From assembly GCA_010279815.1 (NCBI GenBank), contig QEOQ01000670.1:1209805-1273804 (forward strand): a stretch of 64,000 nucleotides of DNA. The letters run 5' to 3'. The DNA comes from Brachionus plicatilis (lineage: Eukaryota; Rotifera; Eurotatoria; Ploima; Brachionidae). The notes under the pieces are model-generated. The model had not been told where the DNA came from. It saw only the letters and a program-made list of their open reading frames with translations, and ran no database searches. Numbering within the stretch: position 1 is the first letter of the stretch; every line of letters begins with the position of its first letter. This document shows positions 46,901 to 58,500 of this stretch, piece after piece. The position numbers were made by a program, and so were the translations under genes.

Positions 46901-47883
46901 TTGTCATTATCACCAAACATAAAATTTTATTTTTGCCATTTTTTAAAATATTCACCAAAAAATAAATAATTTATTTTTATTTCAGAAGAAAAAAAAACCT
47001 AAGCCAAAAAACATATTCTTTTTTAAATTTAAAAAAAAAAATATTTTTTTTTAACAAAAATTAATTATTATAAAGTCAAAAATTTTAAAATTTTTCGCAC
47101 AAAAAAAAATTCATAAAGAGTTGAAAAAAACCTTGCAGTCTTTGGGTGTTAAAAAAAAAAAGAGAAATTAAAAAAATTAATATTTACCTTTGATGAAGTG
47201 AAAAGTTTAAGACTGTTCCGCTTGAGTATAGCTCTGCATGAGGCGAGCTCGTCCTTTAGTCTCAAATCATTCAAAAGCGCTTGTCTCTTTCCAGCCAAAT
47301 TGGTCAGCTCGATCAAATCACTTCCGTAGCTCTTAAAATTAGCCGCCAACTCGTCCTGATTGTTGGACTGTTTCAGCTGGACCAGATCTTGCCGCACTCT
47401 CTGAATACTTTGCAGCAGAAGATTTGAGTCGATGAGGTCTCCGATTTGGAGGAGAGTGGCAATTGAATTGAGCAAATCCTTGGATATCTTGACCATGTGA
47501 AGTCTTTTCTGCACCGACAGAGGATCAAGAGAAAAGTCGCGTGACGCCTCGATCATCATGTTTCCGTGCTGACGGATCTCCTCAATGCAGCGCATGATCT
47601 CATCATGACACTCGCCATTCTCTTGAGCTATATCGTTGGCATGATGCATGAACAGCTCAATAGACTTGATCAGCGAGTCGACCAAATAATTGGCCTTTTT
47701 GGAAGTGCCCTTCTTGCGCTTCAGCAGCGTGCTTGACGTTTGCGGATTGGAGGCCAGATTCAGCTGATTTAGTTGATTGATTATGGGACCGATTAGGCTC
47801 TCGACTGTCTTGGACTGGAAGCTGAGTTCGGACGAGCCCGATGCAGACATGCTAGGCGACACCATCAAGCCTTGATTGACCAT
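40928..47883 (-). CDS. CTNNA: Alpha-catenin
   Basis: Two exons, 47883-47188 and 42985-40928, join in phase 0 to 917 aa; human alpha-E-catenin is 906 aa. The N-terminal exon covers the beta-catenin-binding and dimerisation helices (TVESLIGPIINQLNQL near residue 25). The large exon covers the vinculin-homology M bundles (NHILDELNRSC, RLIYDGIHEVRNAVLMLYD) and the C-terminal actin-binding bundle (KQMCVIMMEMTDFTRGRGPL, KASYVASTKY, WKMKAPEKKPL, ending LSEFQS). The protein links cadherin-beta-catenin complexes to F-actin at cell junctions. The exons are strikingly GC-richer than the intron and flanks. The 4.2 kb intron carries repeats, including a second copy of the exon 2 splice acceptor. A missing small exon is unlikely, because the junction SSK|TLIRHPEL fits the family directly. 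Confidence 0.95.
42970..43800. repeat. Tandem duplication covering the exon 2 acceptor of alpha-catenin
   Basis: GGGTGACGGATTAATGTCTT at 42970, which is the first bases of exon 2 plus its splice acceptor read on the plus strand, is repeated at 43419. Shared downstream words (AAAAGTCCTAAATT, GACTTAAAACTTGTGA-type) recur in both, so the unit is about 450 bp. The second copy provides a decoy acceptor and about 26 exon-like bases inside the intron. Confidence 0.7.
45818..45919 (+). pseudogene. 33-codon ORF related to the start of the 49.7 kb ORF
   Basis: It encodes MTTIESFLSFSSQDSDSTTE and ends ETYEIVPKS. The acidic Ser/Thr run followed by ETYEIVP parallels the start of the ORF at 49704 (DTDSSNTTSSEDTEP, then EETYEVAPR). 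It stops just where the other continues into a FLYWCH-like part. It is probably a decayed N-terminus of the same transposon gene, antisense inside the alpha-catenin intron. Confidence 0.35.
45985..46435. repeat. Dispersed repeat, copy 2 (partner at 28116-28580)
   Basis: Same orientation and order as the first copy: TGGTTCATTATCAAATTAAC, AACAATCAATAATTTGAATA and TTTTGATCTTTTGATCTTGA. Non-coding. Only this copy is preceded by the small transposon-like ORF. Confidence 0.65.
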
Positions 47884-48384
47884 TTTGTTCTCGGACCTAA
47901 TTTGTATGTTGAACTAGATTTTTCTTTTTGTTTTTTTTCTGTACAATACTTGGCTATATGTTCAAATTTTTCTATTTTTCTACAAATATTATTTATTCAA
48001 GTCATAAAAAGTGTTTAGCATAGCAAATAGAGAGAGAGAGAGATTGAGTGGAGAGAAGATGTGGATGTGAACAGGAAGAAATTGATATTTCAAGTCGATT
48101 GAGTCAATAAAATAGTCTGAAAAATTTCAGCTTAATTTAAAAATAAATCCTATTTTTGTTCTTATATCCATAGTTACTTGACGAAGGTGTAATCACCGGA
48201 CTTTGATGAATAAACTTAAAACTAAAAATTGTATTTAAATAAAAAAAATTTTTTTGAGAATTTTTAAATAATTTATTATTTTAAAGCAATTTTTTTTCTA
48301 AATTTTGATCGCTTTTGGGACCGAGAATTTAATCACATAATATTAATGTATACTATATAAAAAGATGAACTTATTTATTTTATT
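47884..48384. other. Upstream region of alpha-catenin
   Basis: Presumed promoter and 5' UTR of alpha-catenin (minus strand). It includes a short GA microsatellite near 48030. No gene or clear core promoter element is recognised. Confidence 0.4.
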
Positions 48385-49435
48385 TTTATTTATTTGTTTT
48401 CTGTACCGAGCTAAAGCTCCTTCAGAATAAGTTAAAAATAAAATAAAAATAAAGTTAAAGTTAATAAAATGAGATAAAAAAAAGAATCAAAATAAAGTAA
48501 ATAAGCTAAAAAAATGAAAGTTGAAAAGACTAGATTGTTACATGTGGCACATGTTTAAATAGTTCAAGTTTCAGGAAAAAAAGAAGAAATAGTAAGAAAG
48601 CAATTACACAATGGAGTTGGGTATTCAATATATCTTGATTCGAAGCCTTCTTTGTATTCCTTCACCAGTGTTACAACCAATGGAATAGAATGACTCAGTC
48701 CTGTCCCAACATATCTCTCACTCAATTCAAAAAGCCGATTCGAGACTGTTAGTAATTTTAGTTTATTAAAAGCCTCATGATGCACGATGTTGGAGGGAGT
48801 ATCATATTTTAATTTAAGAATATATCTGACTGCTGTATTCTGAATTGCTTGTAGTTTTTTGATATTATTTTCTGAAAATGAATTTAACCAAGGAAAAGAA
48901 TAGTCTAAAATTGATCCGACTAAAGGTTTATAAAAATGTCCTAGTGTGTTTTGATTAAGACCCCATTTTTTGTTTGACAATATCATAATAATATTTAGCC
49001 TTTTATTGCAGCGTTCGTTAATTTCTTCTACCAGTATATTAAAGTTTAACTTAGAATCAAATTTAATACCAAGAAACTTGATTTCTTTTTGGCTCACTAT
49101 TTTTTTTCCTTAAATTTTTAAGTTTAGATTATCACTCTCTTTTTTGTACCTAGAAAAAACTACTGAACACTACTTTTCAACTGATATCTTCATTTTCCAT
49201 TTAATAAGCCATTCTAGTTCGTTGGTGTTTTTATTAATCTTATTTTCAAGGTTCCCCTTTTTGTTATAAATGAAGAATGTAACTAGATCATCTGCGAAAA
49301 GCAGAGAGTTTTCATTATTTTTTTTGTTTCTTTTGGGGATGTCATTAATATATATACTAAATAAAAGAGGAATAATTACTGAGCCTTGAGAAATGATTCC
49401 ACAATTTTTTGAATTAAGAAGATAAAATGTATTAA
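48385..49435 (-). mobile_element. CR1/Jockey-like LINE, 5'-truncated, with RT C-terminal half
   Basis: Minus strand. Near 49380-49260 it encodes SVIIPLLFSIYINDIPKR and then LLFADDLV, with the catalytic FADD of reverse transcriptase at about 49298-49287. After a stop near 49170-49130 the frame 49097-48564 continues as FLGIKFDSKLNF, the CNKRLNIIMILSNKKWGLN thumb-like part, LDYSFPWLNS and the ORF end SSFFPET. A 3' UTR shared with the 28.6 kb copy reaches about 48385. It is dead because of the stop and the missing 5' half. Its truncated 5' end abuts the inverted repeats of the next element. Confidence 0.8.
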
Positions 49436-50245
49436 ATGTACTTTATAAAAATATTATTTACTAGATAAAAAATTTAACACCTAGATAAAATTATTAACTC
49501 CATAGAGAAAAAAATTAAAATGCTAGATAATTTTATTAATTAATTAGATATAATTAACACTAGATAAAATTGAATAGTTACTCAATATTTTATTTGATTT
49601 ATTTCTTAATTTATTAAACTCGATCAAATATAGGTCATAAATCCATTTCAAATTCTCTTAGCTTTACTTTACTTTACTAATTTATTAATAAAACAATTGA
49701 AAAATGATGTATCCTGACACAGACTCTTCGAATACTACTAGTTCGGAGGACACCGAACCTAGCAGTGAAGAAACATACGAAGTGGCTCCACGACAAACTC
49801 GCTCTATATCTCCTTCTGAATGCAATAAAGCAGCATTCGTTCTACAGACTGTCAAGAATAGTAGGGGAAAAAACAGAGATAATCAATTAATGGTTGAAGG
49901 CTTGCAATTAACGGAAGCAACCCAATACATTACTCAACTAGATTCAGTAAAATGGACAAGAGCAGATACGCGAAAAACTCAAGAGGGCGAAAAAAGATTC
50001 TACGCCTGATCATGTTCATGAGTCGCGCAATAAAAGAATAAAAATATAAATAATAATAATATATAGTTTATTTTTTATTTTCTTGTCTATCAAATAATTT
50101 TTTTATCTAGTAAAAAATATTTTTATATAGTGTTTTGTCTTTTTATCCATTAGTTAATGAAATTATCTAGTTGATTTCATCCTTTTTATCTTTTAATATA
50201 ATTTCTAGTAAGTTTCATCTTTTTATCTATTATAACTAATCCTAT
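49436..50245 (+). mobile_element. Small DNA transposon with inverted TAGATAAA clusters
   Basis: The left end (from 49440) reads CTTTATAAAAATATTATTTA, then CTAGATAAAAAATTTA. The right part near 50095-50130 is its reverse complement with a few changes. CTAGATAAA-type words occur about five times on the left and, inverted (TTTATCTAG), about five times on the right out to 50240. Such subterminal repeat clusters flanking one ORF indicate a DNA transposon. The ORF (49704-50009) has FLYWCH-like traits, suggesting a Mutator-like relation. No transposase catalytic part remains, so it is non-autonomous. Confidence 0.55.
49704..50009 (+). CDS. Transposon ORF with possible FLYWCH-like zinc-finger start, truncated
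   Basis: 101 codons. Residues 1-30 are acidic and Ser/Thr-rich. From about 46 (FVLQTVKNSRGKNRDNQLMV) to VKWTRADTRKTQEGEKRF the order of a basic strand, Gly, a second strand, and then W with basic residues recalls the FLYWCH fold used at the start of many Mutator-like transposases. The stop at 50007 may be a frameshift, since the next frame reads TPDHVHESRNKR, which would supply the expected HxH. The expected cysteines are missing, so the finger may not work. The related fragment at 45818 shows the family is multicopy. Confidence 0.4.
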   Translation: MMYPDTDSSNTTSSEDTEPSSEETYEVAPRQTRSISPSECNKAAFVLQTVKNSRGKNRDNQLMVEGLQLTEATQYITQLDSVKWTRADTRKTQEGEKRFYA

Positions 50246-51911
50246 GCCGAATTTAATATGAGTTTTTTTAGAATTTTTTTCAGCAGACCGAAATTTGATA
50301 CTGACTGGTGGGCTTTTGACCCAAATGACTAAAAATTAGAAATTTAAATATCGTATTCCCTAGTTCGATTATGTTGCACCACAAACTAAGACACGCTTTT
50401 GGACTACGCATCTAAGGAGATATCGCCCATACTAAAACATGTTCGATTAAGAACCCATGGTCTAATAGCATTATCACGGGTTTATGGCCGCGTCGGACTC
50501 TGAAATTTAATGCGTCAAGACTTGAGTTTAAGAAAAAAAATAAAAAGAATTTTTTTCCTATGCATGTGGTGCAGGACCAAGAATTAAGAAAATAAAATAT
50601 TAGAAAAATTAATTTTTTAATATTTTGATTTTTTTATAACATTGCTATTTTGAATTTTAATTAAAAATTAAAAAAATAAAATTTAAGGCTAAAAAATCGA
50701 TTTAATCCAGATTTAGAAAAATAAAGATCAGTATTAATGTCGAAAATTTTATCGAATATTTTATGAATTTTTTACAATATTTTTTTCTAGATTTCTTATA
50801 AAAATATTAAAGTCTAGCTAAAGGCGCGCCATTAATATGCTTTCTTTGTAAATTGCTTTGAGATTTCATTAAATAAATTTTTTAGACTATTTTATTGATT
50901 CAATAAAATTTTTTTTTATCAAAAACAGTGCTTGTTTATGAAAATAAGAAGAAAAAATAAATTTTTCCTGCCTTTTTTGAAAATTAAAAAAATATTTATT
51001 TAAAAAAAAACTTAAAATTTAATGCTACGTTTTAACCCTGTTTTTTATACGGCTTTGCTGCAGCAGATATTCTTAATGGCATGCAATAAACCGCAAGGGA
51101 ATACGGTAAAAATGAGACCATTTTTCCATAATTTACTTTAAGAATTTTTCTGTTGACCAGAAAAAAATAAAGATTAAGAATTGCATTTTTTTTTTTAAGG
51201 GGTAAATTTTTTTAATAAATTCATGATTTATTGATATATAGTGTTAAAAAATTCTCTGACTTTCAAACTAAAATTAATCAAAAATAAAGATTGATTTTTT
51301 TGACCTAAAATTCGGTCATTTTTTCGAGTCTGATATGTTATGTAACCAGTTTGTCACCTAATTGATGACCAGACTATGCTAGTCACATATTTGAACATCA
51401 AAAAGGTTACCAATTAAATAAAAAAAGTTTTTCTATGAAAAAAGTGACCAGTAGAAGTTTTTTTGTGACCAAATTTACTCGTCACTTGATTTATTTAAAT
51501 TAAGACCATTAATAATGTGATAATAATGTGAATTAAAGTACAACTAGATAAAGGAATTTATCAATAGTTTGGGTTACTTGAATATCTTAAGTTTTTACGT
51601 TGATTTTCTTCAATTCTAATTTTACTGATCAGACTTGCTTTTGTTGGCTCTTGATCGATTTTTGATTTTAAGCTATTTATTAATACAACTTTTTCCTCAA
51701 AACCCCTTTACTTCATTAATAAACCCTAATAGCATTATATTAAGCGATCAAGAAAAAAATTTAAATAACTCAGAGTCTGGTCACTGTTCATATAACTCAG
51801 AATAATTTTTAAATTGAAAGTTAAAAATGATTAACAGAATTTTGTAAAGTTGATTTAAATTTAGATAGACTAGGAAAATTTTCATAAAAACAAAAAAATT
51901 CAACTAACTGA
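50246..51911. other. Intergenic sequence before the assembly gap
   Basis: No gene is supported. About 50280-50520 has more even base composition (GGTTTATGGCCGCGTCGGAC near 50480) and may be a repeat fragment, but I cannot name it. Near 51350-51480 the word GTGACCA / GTCACTT occurs several times in both orientations. Confidence 0.35.
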
Positions 51912-52900
51912 NNNNNNNNNNNNNNNNNNNNNNNNNNNNNNNNNNNNNNNNNNNNNNNNNNNNNNNNNNNNNNNNNNNNNNNNNNNNNNNNNNNNNNNNN
52001 NNNNNNNNNNNNNNNNNNNNNNNNNNNNNNNNNNNNNNNNNNNNNNNNNNNNNNNNNNNNNNNNNNNNNNNNNNNNNNNNNNNNNNNNNNNNNNNNNNNN
52101 NNNNNNNNNNNNNNNNNNNNNNNNNNNNNNNNNNNNNNNNNNNNNNNNNNNNNNNNNNNNNNNNNNNNNNNNNNNNNNNNNNNNNNNNNNNNNNNNNNNN
52201 NNNNNNNNNNNNNNNNNNNNNNNNNNNNNNNNNNNNNNNNNNNNNNNNNNNNNNNNNNNNNNNNNNNNNNNNNNNNNNNNNNNNNNNNNNNNNNNNNNNN
52301 NNNNNNNNNNNNNNNNNNNNNNNNNNNNNNNNNNNNNNNNNNNNNNNNNNNNNNNNNNNNNNNNNNNNNNNNNNNNNNNNNNNNNNNNNNNNNNNNNNNN
52401 NNNNNNNNNNNNNNNNNNNNNNNNNNNNNNNNNNNNNNNNNNNNNNNNNNNNNNNNNNNNNNNNNNNNNNNNNNNNNNNNNNNNNNNNNNNNNNNNNNNN
52501 NNNNNNNNNNNNNNNNNNNNNNNNNNNNNNNNNNNNNNNNNNNNNNNNNNNNNNNNNNNNNNNNNNNNNNNNNNNNNNNNNNNNNNNNNNNNNNNNNNNN
52601 NNNNNNNNNNNNNNNNNNNNNNNNNNNNNNNNNNNNNNNNNNNNNNNNNNNNNNNNNNNNNNNNNNNNNNNNNNNNNNNNNNNNNNNNNNNNNNNNNNNN
52701 NNNNNNNNNNNNNNNNNNNNNNNNNNNNNNNNNNNNNNNNNNNNNNNNNNNNNNNNNNNNNNNNNNNNNNNNNNNNNNNNNNNNNNNNNNNNNNNNNNNN
52801 NNNNNNNNNNNNNNNNNNNNNNNNNNNNNNNNNNNNNNNNNNNNNNNNNNNNNNNNNNNNNNNNNNNNNNNNNNNNNNNNNNNNNNNNNNNNNNNNNNNN
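51912..52900. other. Assembly gap (989 N)
   Basis: Unbroken run of N. An apparent open frame spanning it on the minus strand is an artefact of translating N. Confidence 0.98.
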
Positions 52901-53013
52901 ATTATTGATAAAATATTTTGAATAAAAAAAAAACTGAATTAAAATTAAAAAAACCAAAGACAAATATTTTGCCTCAGAATGCAAATTAAATTTTGAATTT
53001 TTAATTTAAAAAA

Positions 53014-55499
53014 ATGTCTAGTTCAAACCCAACTGATTCGCCAGTGACACCTGTAAAACGATCCAGAGGTCGTCCACCAAAAAACAAATCACTAGATTCA
53101 GCCAAGAATACTTGTCAATCTACACCAAAAAAAGAATCTACACCTAAAAGGTCTGTCAAGCAGGTGAAAAAACCAGAAAGTGAAATCAACACTGATATTG
53201 AATCAGAAAATGAGCAAAAATCAAGTGATGACGAGTTTAAGCCAGAGAGTGAAAAAAGTAAATCGGAATCGGAAGAAACCGACCACTCGAGCGAGGAAGA
53301 GATAATCCCGAAAAAAACCCGTCTCACACGAAGCCAAAGAATACACATGGTCGAAAACTATCAAGAAAACTCTCCGGACTTAACCGAGTTCAATCAAGAG
53401 GAAAAAATTTCCGAATGGGAATACGAGCTGGATTCGGAGAGCCAAGTTTTTAAAAAACCAAAAATTCCCAATCTTACCGACAGCGCTATCAAGTCTTTCA
53501 TTAGCTTAAAATCAAAGCCACCCAAAATAATTATCTACGAGTGTCCATTCTGTGCCCGTGCGTTCACTTACCCCCTTGTCTTCAAGACTCATCTCTATTC
53601 TTGTGACCAAAACAAAAACATACCTGAATACATTTTGTATTGCATCAAGTGTGACTTTAAATCAAGGAAAAAACAAGACATGGTCAACCACTACACTGAC
53701 GAGCACCTAAAAGATGAAAACTCGGACCAGGACGAAGATTCTGTTTCAAAATTTGAATTGACCACATGCAAAAAAAATCAACTAAAAGCCACCAGTTATT
53801 TATTTATTGATACTCTTGTGTACAAATTTACCAAAGACTTTTGCTCCATGCTATTTGAGATGGACAAAAATTTTAAAAAAATTGACCAAATACTGGAGCA
53901 TGGCATAGAAAGACAATATTTAATTGATCTCATCGATTTGGATTCCAAAACACTCGAATTCCAGTGCAACAAATTGAATTTTGGTCTAAAAAGCTTGGAA
54001 ACCTATCAGATAAAAAATTCAAAAAATAATTTTAAACTAATTAATTTAATGGATCAGATAACATCGATAGATTGGTGCCCTGTGACACAATCGGACCAGT
54101 ACATGGCCGTGTCCACAATGCCCAATTCAAATATACTAAGTCAAATTGTTCAACAACCACAGACAAAATTTAAATCAATTTTGGAAAATTTTTTCCATCC
54201 AAATTTAATTTACATTTTTAAATTTTCCAATTTGAACTCTACAAATGGAATAGAAAAATTTGCCCTCCTAAACAAACAAATCGGACACATAAGTCAACTT
54301 AAATGGCGTCCAGACTTTGGTAAAACAAACAGCCTAGTGCCCGAATACATTGGCTATCTTTTAGCCTGTGGCTCGGATGGAAATGGATATATTTACAGGG
54401 TAAGGGATATGTGTGACCAAGTGGATGAAGAAAAAAAATTGTTTTGCTATGAACAGAAAAATTTTCTAATTCTCAAGCCAAATTTTTCGTTTGGTCAGTG
54501 CACTTCTGGAGATTGGTCTCAGCTGAACGGTGCCTGTCAAATAGCACTTGGTTACTCAAATGGATCAGTTGCCATTTATCAATTGAACACTAAAAGTTTA
54601 GAAAAACAAAATTTGAACTTGGAAAAAAGGCCGAATGCCATTCACCCCAATAGAGTCATTCATGCACATTTTACTTTTGTGAAAACTATAAAATGGTCCA
54701 AGCTCAACTGTGGTTTGCTGTGCACGGGCTCCATATTCAGTCGAGAAATTAAATTGTGGAACTTAGGCCAGCCTAACAGACCAGTCTTTGATTACGAAAC
54801 TTTTTCAACAGATTTTGAATTTAGCCTACACTCAAATGATCTTTTAATTTCCAAAGAGATCAATCTTAAGGGTGAAAATCACATGGTGGCATTGACTTTG
54901 GAATTCAATTTGTTAAATAATGACAAAGATGAATCAAGGGCTCATTCTTCTTTGTTTTTTACCAATTCGACAATGAACTCAATTCATCAATCTGATTATT
55001 TAAATAAATTTCTTTTATGTGACAATGATGGCTGGGTTGTTCTCTGCAGATCAGACAATTCAAAATATTGGCTGCAAAAAAATAAGCCTATGTGTAACAC
55101 ATTTATGGTACAGTTTGACTAAGTTGGTAGGTTGGAAAAATGATTTCTTTTTTTTTTATAGAGAATTGCTAAATTTGAAGCCAAAGATGCCGAAAAGAGA
55201 AAGGAAAATTGCTATAATTTGAGTTCTTTATCAGAAAAAAATGATGTTAAGATATCGATTTGTCTGGATCATACCAGTCTGGTAAGTTTGGCTTTATTGG
55301 AATTTTAGAGTTTGTACATTTTTTTGTTTAGAAACCTGGAAATAAGCAAACAAGCAACCAACTGAACTCAATAAGTATTAACGTGAATAGTTTGTCCAAA
55401 ATAAGATGGAACCAAAACTTAGGCTTTTTAAATTGGTATGCTTGTGCGAGTTTATCTGGATTTTTGTTTATTCAAAAAATTGAAGAGCTCAATGTCTAG
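53014..55499 (+). CDS. TFIIIC subunit 2-like WD40 protein (GTF3C2-like)
   Basis: Three exons, 53014-55107, 55162-55281 and 55332-55499, all phase 0, give 793 aa. The exon 1 donor (ATG|GTACAG) lies just before an in-frame stop. The N-terminus has an AT-hook-like core (RSRGRPPK, about 17-24) and a long charged Ser/Glu region. Two C2H2-type fingers follow at about 175-197 (CPFCARAF...H...C, last ligand Cys) and 210-231 (CIKCDFKSRKKQDMVNHYTDEH). A WD40 propeller runs from about 347 to the end (ITSIDWCPV, YLLACGSDGNGYIYRVRD, QIALGYSNGSVAIYQL, LLCTGSIFSREIKLWNLG). The AT-hook plus propeller with the 'IDWCP' repeat suits the TFIIIC beta/110-kDa subunit, which helps recruit RNA polymerase III. The assignment is by layout, and another chromatin WD40 protein is possible. 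Confidence 0.75.
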
Positions 55500-55586
55500 A
55501 ATAAAATTTTATTAAAAAATAAATTCATTAATTTTTGTTCGCCTATTGAACTAATTAAAAACATATATTTTTTTACAATTAAATGA

Positions 55587-58500
55587 TTACTCTACTTCAG
55601 CATTGTGCTTTGATTGATCTTCCTAGATTTAGAAAAATACAAATATTCATTATTTTAAATTTTTCATTGACAAAAAATTAAAGGAATATTTTATAAAATA
55701 AATTAACTTACTTTTTCTTTATATTTTGATGACCAAATACTCAATTTTTTAGAATTTTTACCACTGTCATCATGTACAAAAAAATCTTAAAGAATAAATT
55801 TTATTAAAATTTTTCATTTTTTTAAAACTACCTGTCAAAAAGCTAAAAATCAAGCCGAAAAAAACAGACAGAAATACGGAAATGAATCCAAACCATTGAT
55901 AACTAACGTGAAAAGTAAATCTGTGCTCGATAGTGTTCATTAGGTTATCTGATTGTTCATCAATTGAACAATTAAAAATGTTAAATTTGTCGCTTAACTT
56001 TGGCCTATGAAAGACATGTTCTGTTATGAAGATACTCAGTGTTGCCATAAAGCTGATACAAGCTCCCAAAATAACACCCAGAGAATTTGCTTTTTGAATA
56101 TAAATTCCCAATAAAAATACGCCCAATATCGGTCCAGATATTATACTTACAAATTAGAATTTAGAAGATCTTTTTTTTATTCAACAAAAAGAAAATATAG
56201 CTTTGTAAATTTTTCACCATCTTGAACAAAAAATATTGTTTTTTTCCCAAAAAAAAATTTTGGAAGCTACTTGGATCAAATTTTTATTTTATTATCTTAT
56301 GTAACAATTTTGTTTCCATTATATTACATATTTAAATTTACCGTGTGCTGAATCACTAACAAAAATAAAATTTTGATGATTATAAAAAGAGTTAATAATA
56401 AAGTGTCATTTTGATTAAACGTCAATTTAGAAAAAAATATTAAATCATCAATTAATTGTATTTATTCGTAAATTAAAAGTATTAAACATCAAAAAATTTA
56501 GTTAAATGCTATTTAATGTATCGAACAAAGTCAAGTTAAAAACTTTTTAACTTGACTTCGATATTTTAAATATCATCAAATAATAAATTTTATCATTTAA
56601 AAAAAATTAACAAATCAATAAATCTTTAAAAATTCATTACTTTATAACTATTTAATTATTGAAACGAAAGTGACTCCTGGAATGATTAAAAACAAATAAA
56701 GAGAGATTAAACTAAATAGACAAAATTTACTTATTTCTATATTAAATAAATTTTAGCATTTAAAACGATTTTGTTAAGAAAAAAATATTTTTTGTATTTG
56801 AAAGACTTTTTCAATGTTTTTTAGTCTGAAAATAAAATTTTAAAATCACCGAATGACTTCTTAACTACAAAATACTCGGCATTTAATTCATTAAAATTCT
56901 TTATTTCTGGTATTTATCTAATCTTGCTTGAGTGTTTTAAGTGTTCAATCTTTCATCAAAACTCCTATCGGATTCACTTCCCAAATCAAGCATTTCAAAA
57001 TTTAATGAAAAATTATATCATAATTTTGAAAATAATTCTCATGTCAAAAAAAGGTTTTATATATGAAAATAAATTTTATCAAATCAAAAAAGTCACTTTT
57101 TAAAAAAAAAGATGTAGTAAATTATTTTAGTGAAACAAAAAATAATCAAAAAAAAAATCTCAAGTCAAAAATTAATCAAAATTTATTCCTGTTAATTATT
57201 CTTAATGAAAATTAATATTTAAAAGTTCTGTTTAATTAAAATAAATATCCATTGATACTTTTTGGTTCAATGTTATAATTAAAAATATCATTTAATCTTA
57301 TAAATGACAACTAATATTTTTAGATGTCGATTAATCCATTTACATTGACATTTTTTCTATTTACTTTTAATCAAAATAAATGACGCTTTTAAAATACCTT
57401 TCTTTTAATAAAATTATTTAATTTTTATAAAAATACAGATTTATAGCAAAAGAGGCTAAAACAGGCAAATTGAAGTTCATGATCAAATGTTAATTTCAAA
57501 TCAAAATTTTTAATTTTTGAGTTTAATAAAAAGGTATTATTAATCATTTTTTTTAATAATAAATGACTAAACTTTATTAAACATAAATTGTTTAATCTTT
57601 AATTAAATAGAAAATTATATGAATTTTTGTCTGAAGTAATTATAAAATCTTAATCGATATTTTAAAACTTTGCAATTCAAAATTTAACTTTGTTTTGTCG
57701 AAGCATATTTTAATTAATATTTAAATATCATTTTAAGTCACAATTTGGAAACCTTTATGTGGATTTTAAATTTGTCTTTTTAGTTTTCAAAATAAAGATT
57801 TTAGAAAAATCAATTAAAAATCAATTAGAAAAACAAGTTATTTTTTTTTTTTAATTAAAATAGTAAACATCTTATGTTTAATTTAAATATAATTAATAAA
57901 AGCTAATTTCATCATTTTTATTAATACTATAATGAATTAGATTTTGATCATTTGAACATGATCATGAACTTCAAGTTGCCGCTAAAACAATATTTTTTTT
58001 CCCAAGAAAAAATAAAACATTTTTTGTATTTAATTTAAAATTTATAATTCACAAAGCTAAAAAATATTATTTTTTACCTGAACAAAGAAAGCACAGTTTG
58101 CAATGAATTATTTATCAAATGAGCCACATAACTCAAAATCATAATCAATAAACCAAATATTAAACACAGAATTTTAGATATTTTAGCCAAACTTCTATCT
58201 CCAATTTTTGCTTGACCTTTTAAAAAATCTTCAATTATTGTGGCAGATAAGCCATTTAGACCACTACTCATCGAACTTAGCACGGCTGCAAATAAAACCG
58301 ATAGAAAAATACCAGGTATTCCAGGTGTACTTTGCATTGCGTCCATTATATAAATTGGGAATAATTGTTCTACTGGTTTGTCTTTTAGGATATTGCAGCC
58401 ATTGTAATAAGCAAATATAGTCATTCCCAGTATAACATTTAGAATAACTAATATAGAATAAGCAATCAAGTTTATATTTGTGGCTCTTTTTGCTGATTTT

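Larger units (their letters stand above)
43801..47187. other. Remaining alpha-catenin intron, repeat-rich
   Basis: No exon is needed or seen. It contains a dispersed repeat at about 44285-44450 (partner 29590-29755), a GC-richer 100 bp near 44655-44755, a small ORF at 45818-45919 and the second copy of the 28.1 kb repeat at 45985-46435. The last 300 bp before exon 1 are plain AT sequence. Confidence 0.4.

Noticed and set aside
51821..52984. Open frame of 387 codons on the minus strand
   Set aside because: It consists almost wholly of N; the flanking real bases show no coding character.
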